Assembly (NCBI RefSeq): GCF_964204645.1
Contig: NC_134025.1
Coordinates: forward strand, 27,620,001 to 27,684,000
Direction of reading: 5' to 3'
Source of the DNA: Tubulanus polymorphus
Taxonomy: Eukaryota > Nemertea > Palaeonemertea > Tubulaniformes > Tubulanidae
Length of the DNA stretch: 64,000 nt
Part shown: positions 1 to 12,700 of the stretch, piece by piece
Position numbering within the stretch: the stretch's first letter is position 1
Layout of the letters: every line of letters begins with the position of its first letter
Notes under the pieces: model-generated
Told to the model about the DNA's origin: nothing
What the model saw: only the letters and a program-made list of their open reading frames with translations
Database searches by the model: none
Made by a program: the position numbers and the translations under genes

Positions 1-1500
1 TATTATACTCCAAGTAATATATATACTCTTCTATTCAAGTTTCTCGTTTTGGCTGAATTTATTGTGGGATTTCTCTCGTTATCATCATACACGGATATTG
101 TTTATCTTCTCGCCTCATAGTCGTGATGTGAGTTGAGTATGTAGATTCATACAAAGCACACGTCGTAATAGGCCTATATACGAAAATTATGAATTTATAA
201 TTCACCATTTCCGTGTGATTTTCTGTGTCAATTGTCGATTGAATTTCGCGGGGTTGGGTAAAGTACAACTCTAACGGTAGAGTTTAGAACTACACAGTGC
301 TAGCACGACCACACTCGCTTATTCGAGACTTTTGTAAAAAAATTTTCGTCATTGAACGGTAAAAATCATTGCATCATAACATTTTAATATATGCAAATAA
401 TGTGGAAATAAGAAATTTAACATATTATATCATTATGAGTGATATAAATCGATATAGATGAAATCATGTCACACCGATCATAAATAGTTATAAAATTTGT
501 ATATAACAGGTTCTGCATCGTTATATAATTTAAGATCATACTTTTAGGGATCATTTCTATAGTATGTATCGCTAGGACGTCACGCAAATGTGATTCCGAC
601 CTCAACACCACGGTGACGAGCTGTAGTCCCTGCTTCTGAGCGCGAAGCGGGTAGGAGCTGCTTCCCTCGGTAAGCTCGGCTCCTGCCATTGATGACCGTT
701 CCTCTCCTCTTCGTAGGAGGTGGAGGAAGCAGGGGCATTCTGAGTGGCTGTTTCAATCAATTAAATAAAAGCGAACTTCACTTCCTATCACTAGTCCGAA
801 CAATAGTACGTAACCTGGACTAGATTATCCAAGCAATGCATATCATTTCTTTTCCAAACACAAAGCACCGCATTGACCCTCTTACCACTTATATCTGCTC
901 TATTCGAATAACAGTTCACCAAACAGTGGTCAAATCCCCCAATTATTTCTCCTGTCTCTTCACCGCAGGAACTGGATCCAGATAATTATTCTTGAAAGTC
1001 ATGACTGTGCTATGAGTATTTGTGTATTCTGTAGGCCTCGTGATTGAAGAATGATAGACGAATTTGTGAATGTCTAATAAGTAAATATGAGGATCTGGTA
1101 CTGATAACTGTATATAATGTAATACTTCAGAATTTAGAAAACAACAAAAACATTCACAAAAACAAAAAAAATGACTTTTTTTCTTATATTTAATTTGTAA
1201 TGAATTAATGCGTGCACGAATAAAATGAGAAACAGTGATTCGAAGGACATTAGACCTATAGAGAATATAAAAGATCTGGAAATGCCTCGTGCGTTAATTA
1301 ATACATCAACTAAGGGAAGGTGCGCTTAATAAGTTGCTGACCGGGGCGGTTGCAGGTTTGGACTGTATATTAAGGCCTCATCCTGCGTTTAGCGTTTTAC
1401 CTCAGTGCTGACACCTTTTGACAGTAGCTCTCACTTCCATATATCGGAATGTTGTCGTCACGTGATCGATGTTGTTGTGGAGCCGAGGGTCGCCATTTTC
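1..1500. other. 5' flank of TOGARAM, mostly non-coding
   Basis: This stretch is AT-rich and holds no ORF that resembles a known protein. The one exception in composition is a GC-rich block near 601-747, listed separately. Short A-rich runs lie near 1140-1170. The sequence becomes less AT-rich from about 1320, which fits a promoter or 5' UTR for the gene that starts at 1659, but no TATA box or initiator could be assigned. Confidence 0.4.
601..747 (-). CDS. possible exon of an unidentified minus-strand gene
   Basis: On the minus strand this GC-rich segment is open across most of its length in all three frames. A CAG acceptor-like site precedes position 747 and GT donor candidates lie near 600 and 611. 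One frame reads SQNAPASSTSYEEERNG and onward, which has a protein-like composition, and another begins MPLLPPPPTKRRGT. I do not recognise either. The base composition stands out from the AT-rich surroundings. It could be a coding exon of a gene running off the left edge, a CpG-rich promoter piece, or chance. Confidence 0.22.
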
Positions 1501-1539
1501 AGTGTCCTTGTCATCAGCGAGCAAGTGCAGGCAATTAAA

Positions 1540-1659
1540 ATGGATATTTTAAGCAATTAAGAGTAACATCTTTCATCCGTTAGTATGGTAACAAAAAGCG
1601 GACACTGCATGGACTTTGGCCGGGTTAGAAACTGGCCAGATATAGGAGTATACTGTTAA
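1540..1659 (+). promoter_or_regulatory. two upstream ORFs in the TOGARAM 5' UTR
   Basis: Two upstream ATGs precede the main start. The first, at 1540, opens a 6-codon ORF that ends at 1560. The second, at 1585, opens a 24-codon ORF whose stop TAA (1657-1659) shares its last base with the main ATG (1659-1661), giving a TAATG overlap. If the 5' UTR is continuous here, ribosomes that translate the second ORF would finish exactly on the main start codon. No pyrimidine-rich acceptor is seen between these ATGs and the main start, which supports a continuous leader. The regulatory role is inferred. Confidence 0.5.
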
Positions 1660-3713
1660 TGGCGGGGACTCGAATGCAAGTGTGCCGACCACTGGCTCAA
1701 CAACCAACCACCACGACGAGAAGATATCTACCTAGCGTTAAAGATGACGCTTTGCTCGTAAACTCCATTGTGAACGGTATTAATTACAGAGACATGGAAG
1801 AGAATATGTTGATCCACCAGTTATCCGACGTAAACTACAGTAACAAAGCCGAACTTCTCGACAATCTGAGAACGAGCGTCCGTCGAAATGGCGGACGTCT
1901 ACCGATCTCCGATCAGATGTCCGCGTTTAAAGCGTTCTCGATGGCGCTCATGGACAGCGGTTGGGAAATTCGTCACAAGTGCGTACAACTGATTCACGAA
2001 TTGATACCTCAGTTAGGCGAGGATTTAGATAACCTGATGGCCGTACTGCTGCCGAAACTCGTACCGAATCTCGGCGATAAAACGACGGCGGTTCGACGAG
2101 CCGTGATTCAAACGCTACACGTTTATATGAAACATACATACAGTATATACAGCGTGTTTCACGCGATCGTTCAACACGGACTGGAGAGCGACGTTACTCG
2201 TATTAAGAAACAATCGGTCGAAGCGCTTCCTATGTTGTTCACCCCTGAATTTTGCCACGAAGACTTTTTCGAAATTGCTCAGTCATTAACGCGACGTTTG
2301 GTCGACAATTCGACGGGCGATAACACGCTGCAGGACATCGCGTTGTTGTCGTTGGAGAAAATCCGCGAATTAGTCGGCAACGACGTGTTTAATTCGTACA
2401 TTAATAAACTTTCGCCGCCGTTAAAAAGTTATTACACGAAATTAACGAATCAGGAAAACGGAATCGGCAGCGATGAATCGCACCATCACGCGGTCGTGCC
2501 ACCGCAGAAAGCGAACAGCACAAATTACTACGAAGATGATTTCTTCGATCAGCCGTCCTATAGAGATTATTATTCCGATAATCCCGATCATTCGCAGCAT
2601 AATCACGATCATATGTATTCGTCTATCGACGACCGAAGCAGCGGCGGCAACGCGGGAATCTATTATTCGTTACAGTCGTACGAATTCGGTATCGTGCCTA
2701 GTCACATCATGAATCAACTTGAGGACCAAGAGAACTTTCGTAAACGCGCTCAAGCGGTTGAAGAACTGCGCAACATCGTTCAAGACCTCCGAGGAACGAG
2801 CGCTCTTCAGCCGCATATTCTATCGTTCATTAGCTTTCTAAATAACTTATTGGATGATTCGAATTTCAAAATAACGACCGTTACGTTAGATATAATCGCG
2901 TTGCTCGTGAATAAGTTGAGTTTGGCCGTGAAGCCGCACTTGAAACACGTCGTAACCGTTTTAACGAAACGTATGGGTGATAATAAAATAGTAGTCAGAT
3001 CGGCGATTATGCGAGTTGTGATGCAACTCATGCATATTTTATCTCCGAAGCCAGTACTAACTGTGATATGTGAAAATTTGTTACATCGAAATTCTCGGGT
3101 GCGCCAGGAAACGTTGAATATCGTGATCTCGTCTTTGTTGACGTTTCCGAGCGTCGATTTCGATTTGCCGGCTCTTTGCGAGACGATCGCGCCGACTCTG
3201 GTCGACGCGAAACGTCAAGTTCGACAAGCCGCTTTAGAATCTTTTGCCGTTTTAGCTCAAGCGATGGGAGCCGGTAAACTGGGACCGTTGGTTCAAGCGG
3301 TGGATAACGTCGAGTTGGGATACGACGGAGAAGGCGTCATGGCCGCAGTTCAAGCTCGATTGGCGCGCAGACAACTACCGCGCCTGAATACGGACGGACT
3401 GGTCGATTACGCGACTCCTGCTCCTACCTCGGCGACTACTCGTGGTGCTACCGTCGCTCCTCAAGGAGCCGATATTGATTGGATAATGGCCGCGTCGGGA
3501 GGTATGGGATCGGCCCGTTCGTCCGTACGGTCCAGTGAAAGTATCGAATTGGAATCTGTGTCAGGATCGGCGAGGTCGACCCCGGTGAACGTCGGCCCGA
3601 CTCCTCGTCGGTTTTACAGCGCTGGTCGCGGTAAAACTAAGTTACCGTGGGAGGAAGAGGACGAACGCGTATCGACGTCGGTTGATCATCCAACCACTGC
3701 CCCGGCTCATCAG
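1659..3713 (+). other. TOGARAM1: TOGARAM exon 1 with TOG1 and TOG2 domains
   Basis: This 2055-base exon encodes 685 residues and holds both N-terminal TOG domains without an intron. HEAT-type helix pairs are visible in each, with motifs such as NLGDKTTAVRRAV in TOG1 and MGDNKIVVRSAIMRVV in TOG2. A His-, Tyr- and Asp-rich spacer joins the two domains. The donor is CAG followed by GTACAG. The open frame continues into the intron as far as 3797, but that tail has no family resemblance. Confidence 0.9.
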
Positions 3714-6700
3714 GTACAGGATCGTTTTACCGCTGTGTTGTGTTCTCCACATGCTGGGATTTTAGAGGGGCTGCGTTCATTCTACTGTGTAGGCTAGGCC
3801 TATAGCCTAACATTGTGGCTAGAGTAATTTAGCTTTCAGTTCCCCCTAAGAAATGTTAAAAGCGAGCTTAATTTTTTAGCAATATGCCCCTCTCAATCAC
3901 ATAAACTCACTACTTTACAAAGCAATAATCATTGCACGCATTGAAAGAATTGATATCGACATGTGTAGAAAATTAGTTGAAATTGCAAAAGGGGTAGCTG
4001 ATTTTCAGAGAGGTGGATGTGAAAGGGGTTGCCGCCCCTTTAAAACTGCAAGTGGAGAACACTGCCCTGCGAACATCCTCTTAAGTTATAACTAATATTT
4101 TTGTTCTAAATAATGATTTAAAAATTTTGTTTCCTTGAATTAGTCTCGTGATGAACCTACTCAAGGCCCACCTCTGGTTCCGAAAAACACTTGGGGAAAC
4201 TCTGATAGTCCTAAGTCGACAAGACGTAGTTCTCGTAAACAGGAGAAAGTTGATTCCAGTATCGACCATCCAATACCGAATACATCGTCTGGAACACCTA
4301 GTGAGTCACTGTAATCTTGTATAAGTCTGTAAAAAATTTTGCGTGCTGTGAAAATCTGTCTGAAAAAATTACGTTGTCTTTTCAATGGACGTGTTTATTA
4401 CGTGACAATCATGAAATTCTATTTCGATTAAAACGTTGAAGTACACGGCAAATTTGTCTAGCTATAGTTTCTAATTCAAACAATGAGCCAAGCAATTGGA
4501 GGACAATTGAAAAATTGAAGTTCTGTTGACACGCGACAGAAAAACCTGTCCTGAATAGAGAGAGAACTCAATCAGACTGGATTCACAATAATAGTTTGTG
4601 TACTTATCTATTTTAAGATTCTTATAAGCAAATATATTTGAGTAAAATAAGAAGAGGCTCAGATGGTGGAAAAGTGAAGAAAACTGATCGCAGTGATAAT
4701 CCATTAACTGATAGAGGTATTTACTTTTGAATACAACCTGTGCACAAAATTGAAATTTCTTTTGTGTCATAAGCGGTAGTTATCGTAATTTACTGTGTTA
4801 CAGGTCTACCTCTCGGAGTTCCATCAACGCCTAACAAGAAAATACTTTCAATCGACGATCTCGGGGATAATGTAAATAGTTTCTCTAATTCGTATTGGCC
4901 GGAAGACAATGCTAAACCGTACAGAAAAATCCTCGATCCAATCCAGAGTAAGTGTTTATCTTATTGCATTTATTAACACAACGAAGTCCATGGCAAAAAA
5001 GCTGTTTAACTCTTGTTATTTTTGTAGCGCCTGACAGTGGATTAAACAGTGACTGGTCAGAACAAGGAACTGATAATAAAGGTCTGTAATAATATTCAAC
5101 GATTACCAGAATTGTGGTTTAAGAACCCTGAATTATTTGTGGCAATCTCAATTTGATATATTTACACCTTAGGTGAAAATGACGTGTCGCCAGTGCCTTT
5201 GAAACCAACACTCGTGAGAAGTTCATCTTCTCGTCGGGCTAAAGTGCCGCCAATTCGTGGCAGTCCTACTGCTAAAGGCGAAGATGATAGTGCCTATTCA
5301 CCTAGTATCAGAAGTTCAAGGAATTTCAACTCGACTGAAAAACCGCATGAAGAGGTCAGAATTGGAATAAAAATTTGTTGTAAATCGGACAACGACGTTG
5401 TAGAAAACTTCATATTCTTTTCAATTGTTTTTCGTTGATTTCAGATCGATACTGCTTTAAAACAGATTCGCAATAGCGCGTCGAAGAAACGAGCTGAAAA
5501 ACTATTCGAAAAATTGGAGAAACAGAATTCAAAGACCAGTGACTTGGGAAGTCCGTCTTCTTCCCCTCCGCCCTTGCCATCACCGCAGAAGAACACTGCT
5601 CGCAAATCAGAATCTGTGTGAGTACCATATCTAAACCAGAGTGGCCACTAAACTTGGAAATGGAAAAGTCGGGGAATTTATTTTTCTTTAGAAAATTCAG
5701 GGAATTTTGTTAAAAGCTTAAAATTGGGTAAAAGTCAGGGAAACACAGCTACATTTTTAGCCAATGCGCATGTTAAGGGAATAGTCGGGGGAAAGCTATA
5801 GTCAAGCAAAAATGCCACTATGTAAAGCTATGTTTATGACTGGATGATTATTGAGAAAGTAAAAATGAATATTTAAAATTTTTAGTAAAAAGAATGAACC
5901 ATCCACAGAACGTAAGCCTCAGCCACGTGTTTCAAATCCCCAGGAGCGGGATACTAGTTCACTGAAGACGGACTACAGCGCGTTAAGTGGTGCGACATTT
6001 CGCGAAAACCCCAATTCGGATGTTAAAATAGTCGGGCGTGGATTTAACGATGAGTTGTCGTCACCTGACAATAAATCATCTACAGATATCAATCGATCTG
6101 TTCCGGTTAAAGAGTCATCGAACAACAGTAAAGCCAGAGAAAAGAGACGTGTTCAAAAAGGTATTTTATCAGTGTGTTATTCGTTAGTTATTCAGTCTTA
6201 TCAGTTCTATTTCACCGGAGTTAATTTTAAGTTCAGTTCGGCACACTTTATATTTATCATTATGAGCACACCACTATTGATATGCGGTCAATTTTCTGCA
6301 TGAGAACTTGTGAAGTATCTGTAGTGGTTCCCCTCGATTATTTTCGTTTCGATATTCTTAACTGCAAAATTTTTAATCAACTCCTTTTTGGCTGAAACTA
6401 AAAATCGTTACGTCTAAACTGAATTGCTGAATAAAGTAAATTTAGAATCAAATGATAGAATTCAAAAGAAATGTATTAGTGTGATAGAGCTGCATTTTAA
6501 GGTGTATAGTCAAACACTGATTATCACAAGTTTATTTTGACATCCATATTTTTGTGAGATTTCGGAGTGATGGTCATTATTGGAGAAAATTAATCAATTA
6601 CATTTCTTTGTTCTGGAAAACTTGATTATCATATCACGCTCGGTAATACTGTAGTTATAATCAGCTATCGATTAGTCCTCTGAAAAAATGCAGCTTTTCT

Positions 6701-9700
6701 GTTTTTGCATGTTTTTGTTTCTGTTTGCGCACATTGTTAATTTGCACACACTTTCAGGCACAATACTGTCTCCTTTAGGAGTGGTATCTACACAAAGTCG
6801 TAATAGCAGTTCTATAGCGGCTGAAGTACACGATGATGACCGGCTAAACGTGAAACAATCACAGTCTAAAGACCAGTTCAACATTGTTGGACGAGGTATG
6901 GTAGAATTATGAGCTTAGTGTCATATTTTTCAATCATCGTCATCGTGTCTGATTTTGAGTGAACGCATCGTAGAAATTTCATTACGAATATTTTCTATCG
7001 GTAACGATGAAACGGTTGCTATTCTATCCGATGGTCGATGTACAGTTGAATGTCTACGAAGCACTCCCTTCCTAATTCTGAAACTATTCTCGAAGTTGTT
7101 CGTCTGTCTATCATCGATAAAGCATGGGTGGAGCACTATTGTTAATAGCACCTGAAGATAGAACCTGTCAATTTCACATCGAAGTAATCAATTTGCTGAA
7201 CTTTCTGCCTTTGCATTATCACTATGTATCTATCGACTGATAATGATTATTTCGCGCGAAATCTATTGACCTTTCATTGAACGATGGTGCATGATATCTG
7301 TGGAAGTTCTCAATTAATAGTTTGGTCTGTGTTACATTAGTAACATTCTTGTAGAATAAAACGTTCGACGTGAAATCAGAAATTTGGCATTCTATTCAGG
7401 GTCTTACGGAGTGGTGCAACTCGTGACTTTTCATATTTCGAGATTCTTATTTATGATGAATATTTGTATGTAATACTGTAGGTATGTTCGATACTCAGAG
7501 TAATGCTTCGGCTTCGATGGCGAATTTAAACGGCGATCGCGGTGAACGACGATCGAAATCGGATAACACGGCGCCACTCAGCGGCGTCGTCGGAATTAAA
7601 GTAAAACAGGATTCGTTCGAAGACCAGGACCCTGATTCAGACGAGGTAGGAAAATATTTTCAAAACGAATTGGAATATCACATTTTTTATGCCGCAGAAA
7701 CTGTTACAATAATGTTTTCATACATTGATAACTATGCGTTATTTAAGGGGTTCTGTATGAGTCGATGTGCACTACATCATCAATATCAGGGCTAGACTCG
7801 TCGCCGGCCAATTCAATTGTCGATATATTATTGCTATTTCTCGAGGCATCAATAAATTTTCAATGTAGTTTCTTGTTAGAAAGTTCTTGGAACAGCGGAT
7901 AGATTAATTCATTCTCAATTATACAATTGAATGCCCCTGGAATGTGTCTGTCCAGATTTTAGCCTATGGTTTGGAAGTGTCGTTATAGATTTGAGTTCTT
8001 CATACAGTATTGTGAGAAAATCAAACAAGTTTAATTGCGTTGTAGTAAATTTTCTAATTCATTGTAGACTACTATATGTCTATGACAGTACGTGTGGCAT
8101 TAACTGTACATATACGTGTGACTGTGATAGCGGGTATCGGCCTAGAATCAGTCTTCAATGAGATTTTTCCACATGACATGTTTGTCTTTGAGCTATACGC
8201 GCGTCTATTCAATGAATGATTCTTTCACTTAAACTATATATAAGACTTGTATAGCGATCGGCTTTCAAATGATTTCAGGCGACCTTTCTTAATATTGTAT
8301 TTCTCGCTATAAGCGAAGATTAACGGAGACAAAACGGTTTATTAATGATTGAAGTGATTGACACAATTCTAAAACCGCTATGTTTTGTACTTTGTTCATT
8401 TTGATATACTTGTTAAGGAGACCAATAAAATTATAATTTCCCCAGACTTTCTCTACAATTGGTACATTGATTAATTTCATGTTAAAAGACACACAATGTT
8501 GAAGGATGATAATGAAAAATCGGCAAATCTAAGTCTAAACTGATTTCAATTTTTATTTATTTTTGCATGTCCAGTTGTCATGTGGAAAAGCCTTCATGAA
8601 TATTGTAAAAACTTTGGTCAAAATTATAAACATTTTGTTGAACTTAGTATTTAATAAGGAATCTGTATCGGATTAATTAGGCATTTTGTGTTCATTACTT
8701 TAATGTTCGAAAACTTCTACTTCAACGATGTTAATTAATAAACTGATTTGTTGTACAGGATGTTCTCGACATGGCGATGTCGAGAACGCTTCGCGAAAGT
8801 TTAGCGAAGAAAAAACAGCAGAAAGAAGAGGCTGAATTATTGCAACAACAGAAATGGGAATTAGAACAGGAAGAACGACGTCAGAAATTGGAGGAACAAC
8901 GTAAATTAGTGGAAGAAGAGCGTAAAAAAGCTAAAGAGCGTCAACAGAGTAGATTACGTCGGTTGAGTGGAAGCAGTTCTAGAGAATTAGGTTTAGAACC
9001 GAGTAAGTTGTCTATATATGAGAGAGAGAGAGACGGAGCACAGAGCATATTCTCTTCATTAGTGACTCTATTCTGTTGTTACCGTCAGAATTTGATTAGT
9101 ATCATTTCATTAATTGAGCATACTATGTATACCATTACCGGGTACATATATTGCACGGTATAATTTTCTCTCGTCTTGGTTATGCTCACACATGTATAAA
9201 TTATACATGTGGGACTAAATGAAATGTTACAATGTGGACATGAAATGGCGGGGTATATTGACAGAACGTAGATTTATAGTTAGTAAGAAAGTGGTTTAAA
9301 GTTCAAGTGCGACATTTATCTGATAAATAAAGTGTTGAGCTTGTATTTGACAAATATGGTTTCATCTTCAAATTTGAATTTCATGTAAAGTCCTACGCCT
9401 AAATTTGTTTAATATCAATCATTACCACAAATATGATTTACGACCAGGTAAACTATAGTCATTTTATCGTTTTGCGATGTCAAACTATCCAGTCATATGT
9501 CTGAAAGATAATTGCTTAAAATAGAAAGTGCTAACACAGACAGTGCCGTCGTGTTTGCTTAGACTAAGACAAAATGTGACCTGTATTTGATCTTCAATAT
9601 ACATGAGATATCAATTATATTACCTTAACAGAATAACCCAAATCATTGCTATCAATGACATTGAATGCTATACAGGTTTTAAAAATTTCTTCAGAACTAT

Positions 9701-12700
9701 TTTTCTACAGTATTCCTTTGAACCATTGACAAATACTTTCAAATATGGATTAAGTGCTTTTAATGGCACCATAGATAAAGAAATTCCCTTGTTAGTTACG
9801 TGTCATTTACGTAAAGAATGTTTCTATTCTTTCTTTAAGCGTTGTGTCCTGTTGAATAATAGCTGGTTGTTTTCTTTTCGAATTTCATTTTCCGTTTCGT
9901 GTGTATTCATCAGGATGGCAATATTAGTTGTATATTGACCCATGTCATCGCTGTTGCGTGTGTGTGGATTAATATTGATCTACCGGGGTAGTAGTATGTG
10001 TTAAGCAGGTTTTAGGCGTGGTATCTTAAATCAAAAATTTCTCAGTGGGTATTCCTCTGGTATCTCGCAACTAGCCCAAGTAGTAGTTTTCATTTTGCTG
10101 CGAAATCACTTTGTGATTTGATATCTTTACCTCCTGATCTTATTCACAGATCCATTAGATTTGTCCATCTCCGGAAATTCATCTCAACAACAGACGACAC
10201 CCTCACCTTCTAGTCGTGGTAGTGATGGAAAACCACCAGCTCCTACCCCTCGTAAAAGACAGTAAGTTGAAGATTGAATTTGTTATTAAATAAAAACCTT
10301 AGGGGGCATTATGATTAATTCTCATTTCTCTATCAGGTCTAGTGTCCAACCTGGTCATAGTACAGTTAGTCCGCAATCTACGTCCAGACAGCTATCGATG
10401 GAGTCCGACTCTCAGGAAGAATTGAAGCCGTTCAAGAAACCGGAGGAAGCTCTTCGCGATGCGCAGAGATTTATTCAACAGGAAGACTGGTAAGTTTTTG
10501 GTCTCGGAGATGAAATTTTGAGATACATGAAATATGATCCCAGCTTTTAACTGATGCGTATCTTTCAGGGAAACGAAATGTTCAGCGATGAATAATATCC
10601 GTAGATTGGCAGTTTATCATCCAAATGTCTTAACGCAATCCTTACATGCAGTTGTTGTTGCTCTTACTGCTGAGGTATTGGAGAGAGTTAATTTTCGCGA
10701 GATATAACTGAGAATAGCTGAGAAAATAATATGCTTTATGATTTTTGTCTTGTTGTTTAGGTTAAAAATCTCCGATCTCAAGTATCGAGATTAGCGATAA
10801 CTACATTCGCCGAATTGTTCTCTTGTCTGAAGAAAGCTATGGATTCGGATTTGGATAACGTGACGAAAATATTACTAGCTAAAAGCGGCGACAGTAATAG
10901 TTTCATACGTGAGGATGTCGAGAAAGCTTTGAAGGCGATGGTTGATAACGTGACTCCACAAAGGGCTTTATCAGCTCTGATCAATGGTGGAGCCAGGTAT
11001 GAAAAATTCTTATTAAGAAAACTCGAAATATATCATACACGGCGTGCATTAAATTGATATCGTTTTTTCGTACGATTTTAGTCATAAAAATGTTGCAGTT
11101 CGAAGAACGACGGCTCAGGTTCTGTGCGAAATTATCGAGAAAATGGGACCCGGGCGAATATTGAGCGGGATAAAGGACGTTACTGATCGCGTGCTGCCGA
11201 CTACAGGACAGTTTATAACTGATGGCTCACCAGAAACCAGGTTACTATTATAACTTTTTTGTTAAACAGTGTGGGCACTTACCTTGAAATCAGGGAAAGC
11301 CAAGGAATTTTCTTATCTGGAAAAAAGTAAGGGAATTGTTGAGATAGCTAGATCGCACATAGTCATGTAAGCAAACAGTTTCTGTCTATGTTACACGTAT
11401 TTAATTGATTAGATGCAAAATCAGGCAAACAATGGTAAATGTCAAGGAAAAGTCAGGGAAAAAGCAAATCAAATAAAAGTTGCCTCAATGATTAATTTTC
11501 TAGTGGTTTGTGTAAAATTCTATTTGATTTTATGTATTATATGTGGTTTTGTTAATTAGGTATTACGGTCGTAGGATATTCTACATGCTCATGTCTCATC
11601 AAGATTTTAACAAGATGTTAAACAAACACGTACAAGGACCTACGCTGCGAAATGTACAAGACGTGATTGAGAATCTTCGAACGAAAGTAAGTCTCACTAG
11701 ATACTATCATCGATGATGAGATTTATTGAAAACTCGTCATGATGGATGTAATCATGCGTATCTGTAATTTCCCTAAACAGTGTTGCTTCAGTTGTGTAAT
11801 CTGATCGGGTTGTTTGAGGAATTGTTATACAAAATTTTAATTTCTGTTTGTAGGGTTTAGGAGATAAACCGGTGGACAGTACATCTGCCCGATCACGCAG
11901 ATCAGGACAAGGTACTAGATCTGGTTCTCTAAGTCGTGGTAGTTCAGCTAGTAGGTATGTACGCTAGACCAATAAGACCACTGAAATTTCCAATTCTGTG
12001 ATTCAATTGAAACAAAAGAATCCCATCAACCAGCCAACTTTATCCATACTTTGATATTAAAATCCCAGCCAACTATATCCATACTTTGATATCAAAATCA
12101 AACCCCCTGTTTCGTTCCTTTCAGGTGTGGACAGCAAATCAAATCAATCAATCAAATAAATATAAAGGGATATAGAAAAGAACATTTTATCTGCACTGAT
12201 TCACCTCATTGTTGTTTTTGTTTTAGTGGTATTGATGGTTTAGCCAGTGCTGGTCACCGGCCGAAGAGAACCGATGATGCTACATTAGAGGAGATTAAAG
12301 AAATGAATGGTCAACTATCAGCTAATGATTGGAAGGATCGGTATAAAGGCATTCAGAGAATGTTAGACATGGTCGAGAATAACACTGACGTCGTAGGGAA
12401 TAATATTGTCAAGGTAAAAATGATACCCCAAAAGGATTTTCGCAATTTGTCTACAGACAATTAGTCATTTTAGCTCATCCTTTATTTTCATTATTTCAGA
12501 TTTATGATCGATTCATGCCTAGATTACAAGATTCCAACAGTAAAGTGAATTTATTCGCCTTACAAACTCAGTTGCAACTGATTCCACTGCTGAAAGATTA
12601 CCTGCCACAGGTGATCAATATGCTCATACCAAACGTGGCCAACAACTTATCATCGAAGAATAAAGATATTTATACTACTGCTGTTGAAATATTAGATGGA

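Noticed and set aside
9603-9938. 111-residue ORF in TOGARAM intron 10
   Set aside because: It has no splice-compatible borders or recognisable family, and the flanking exons join in frame without it.
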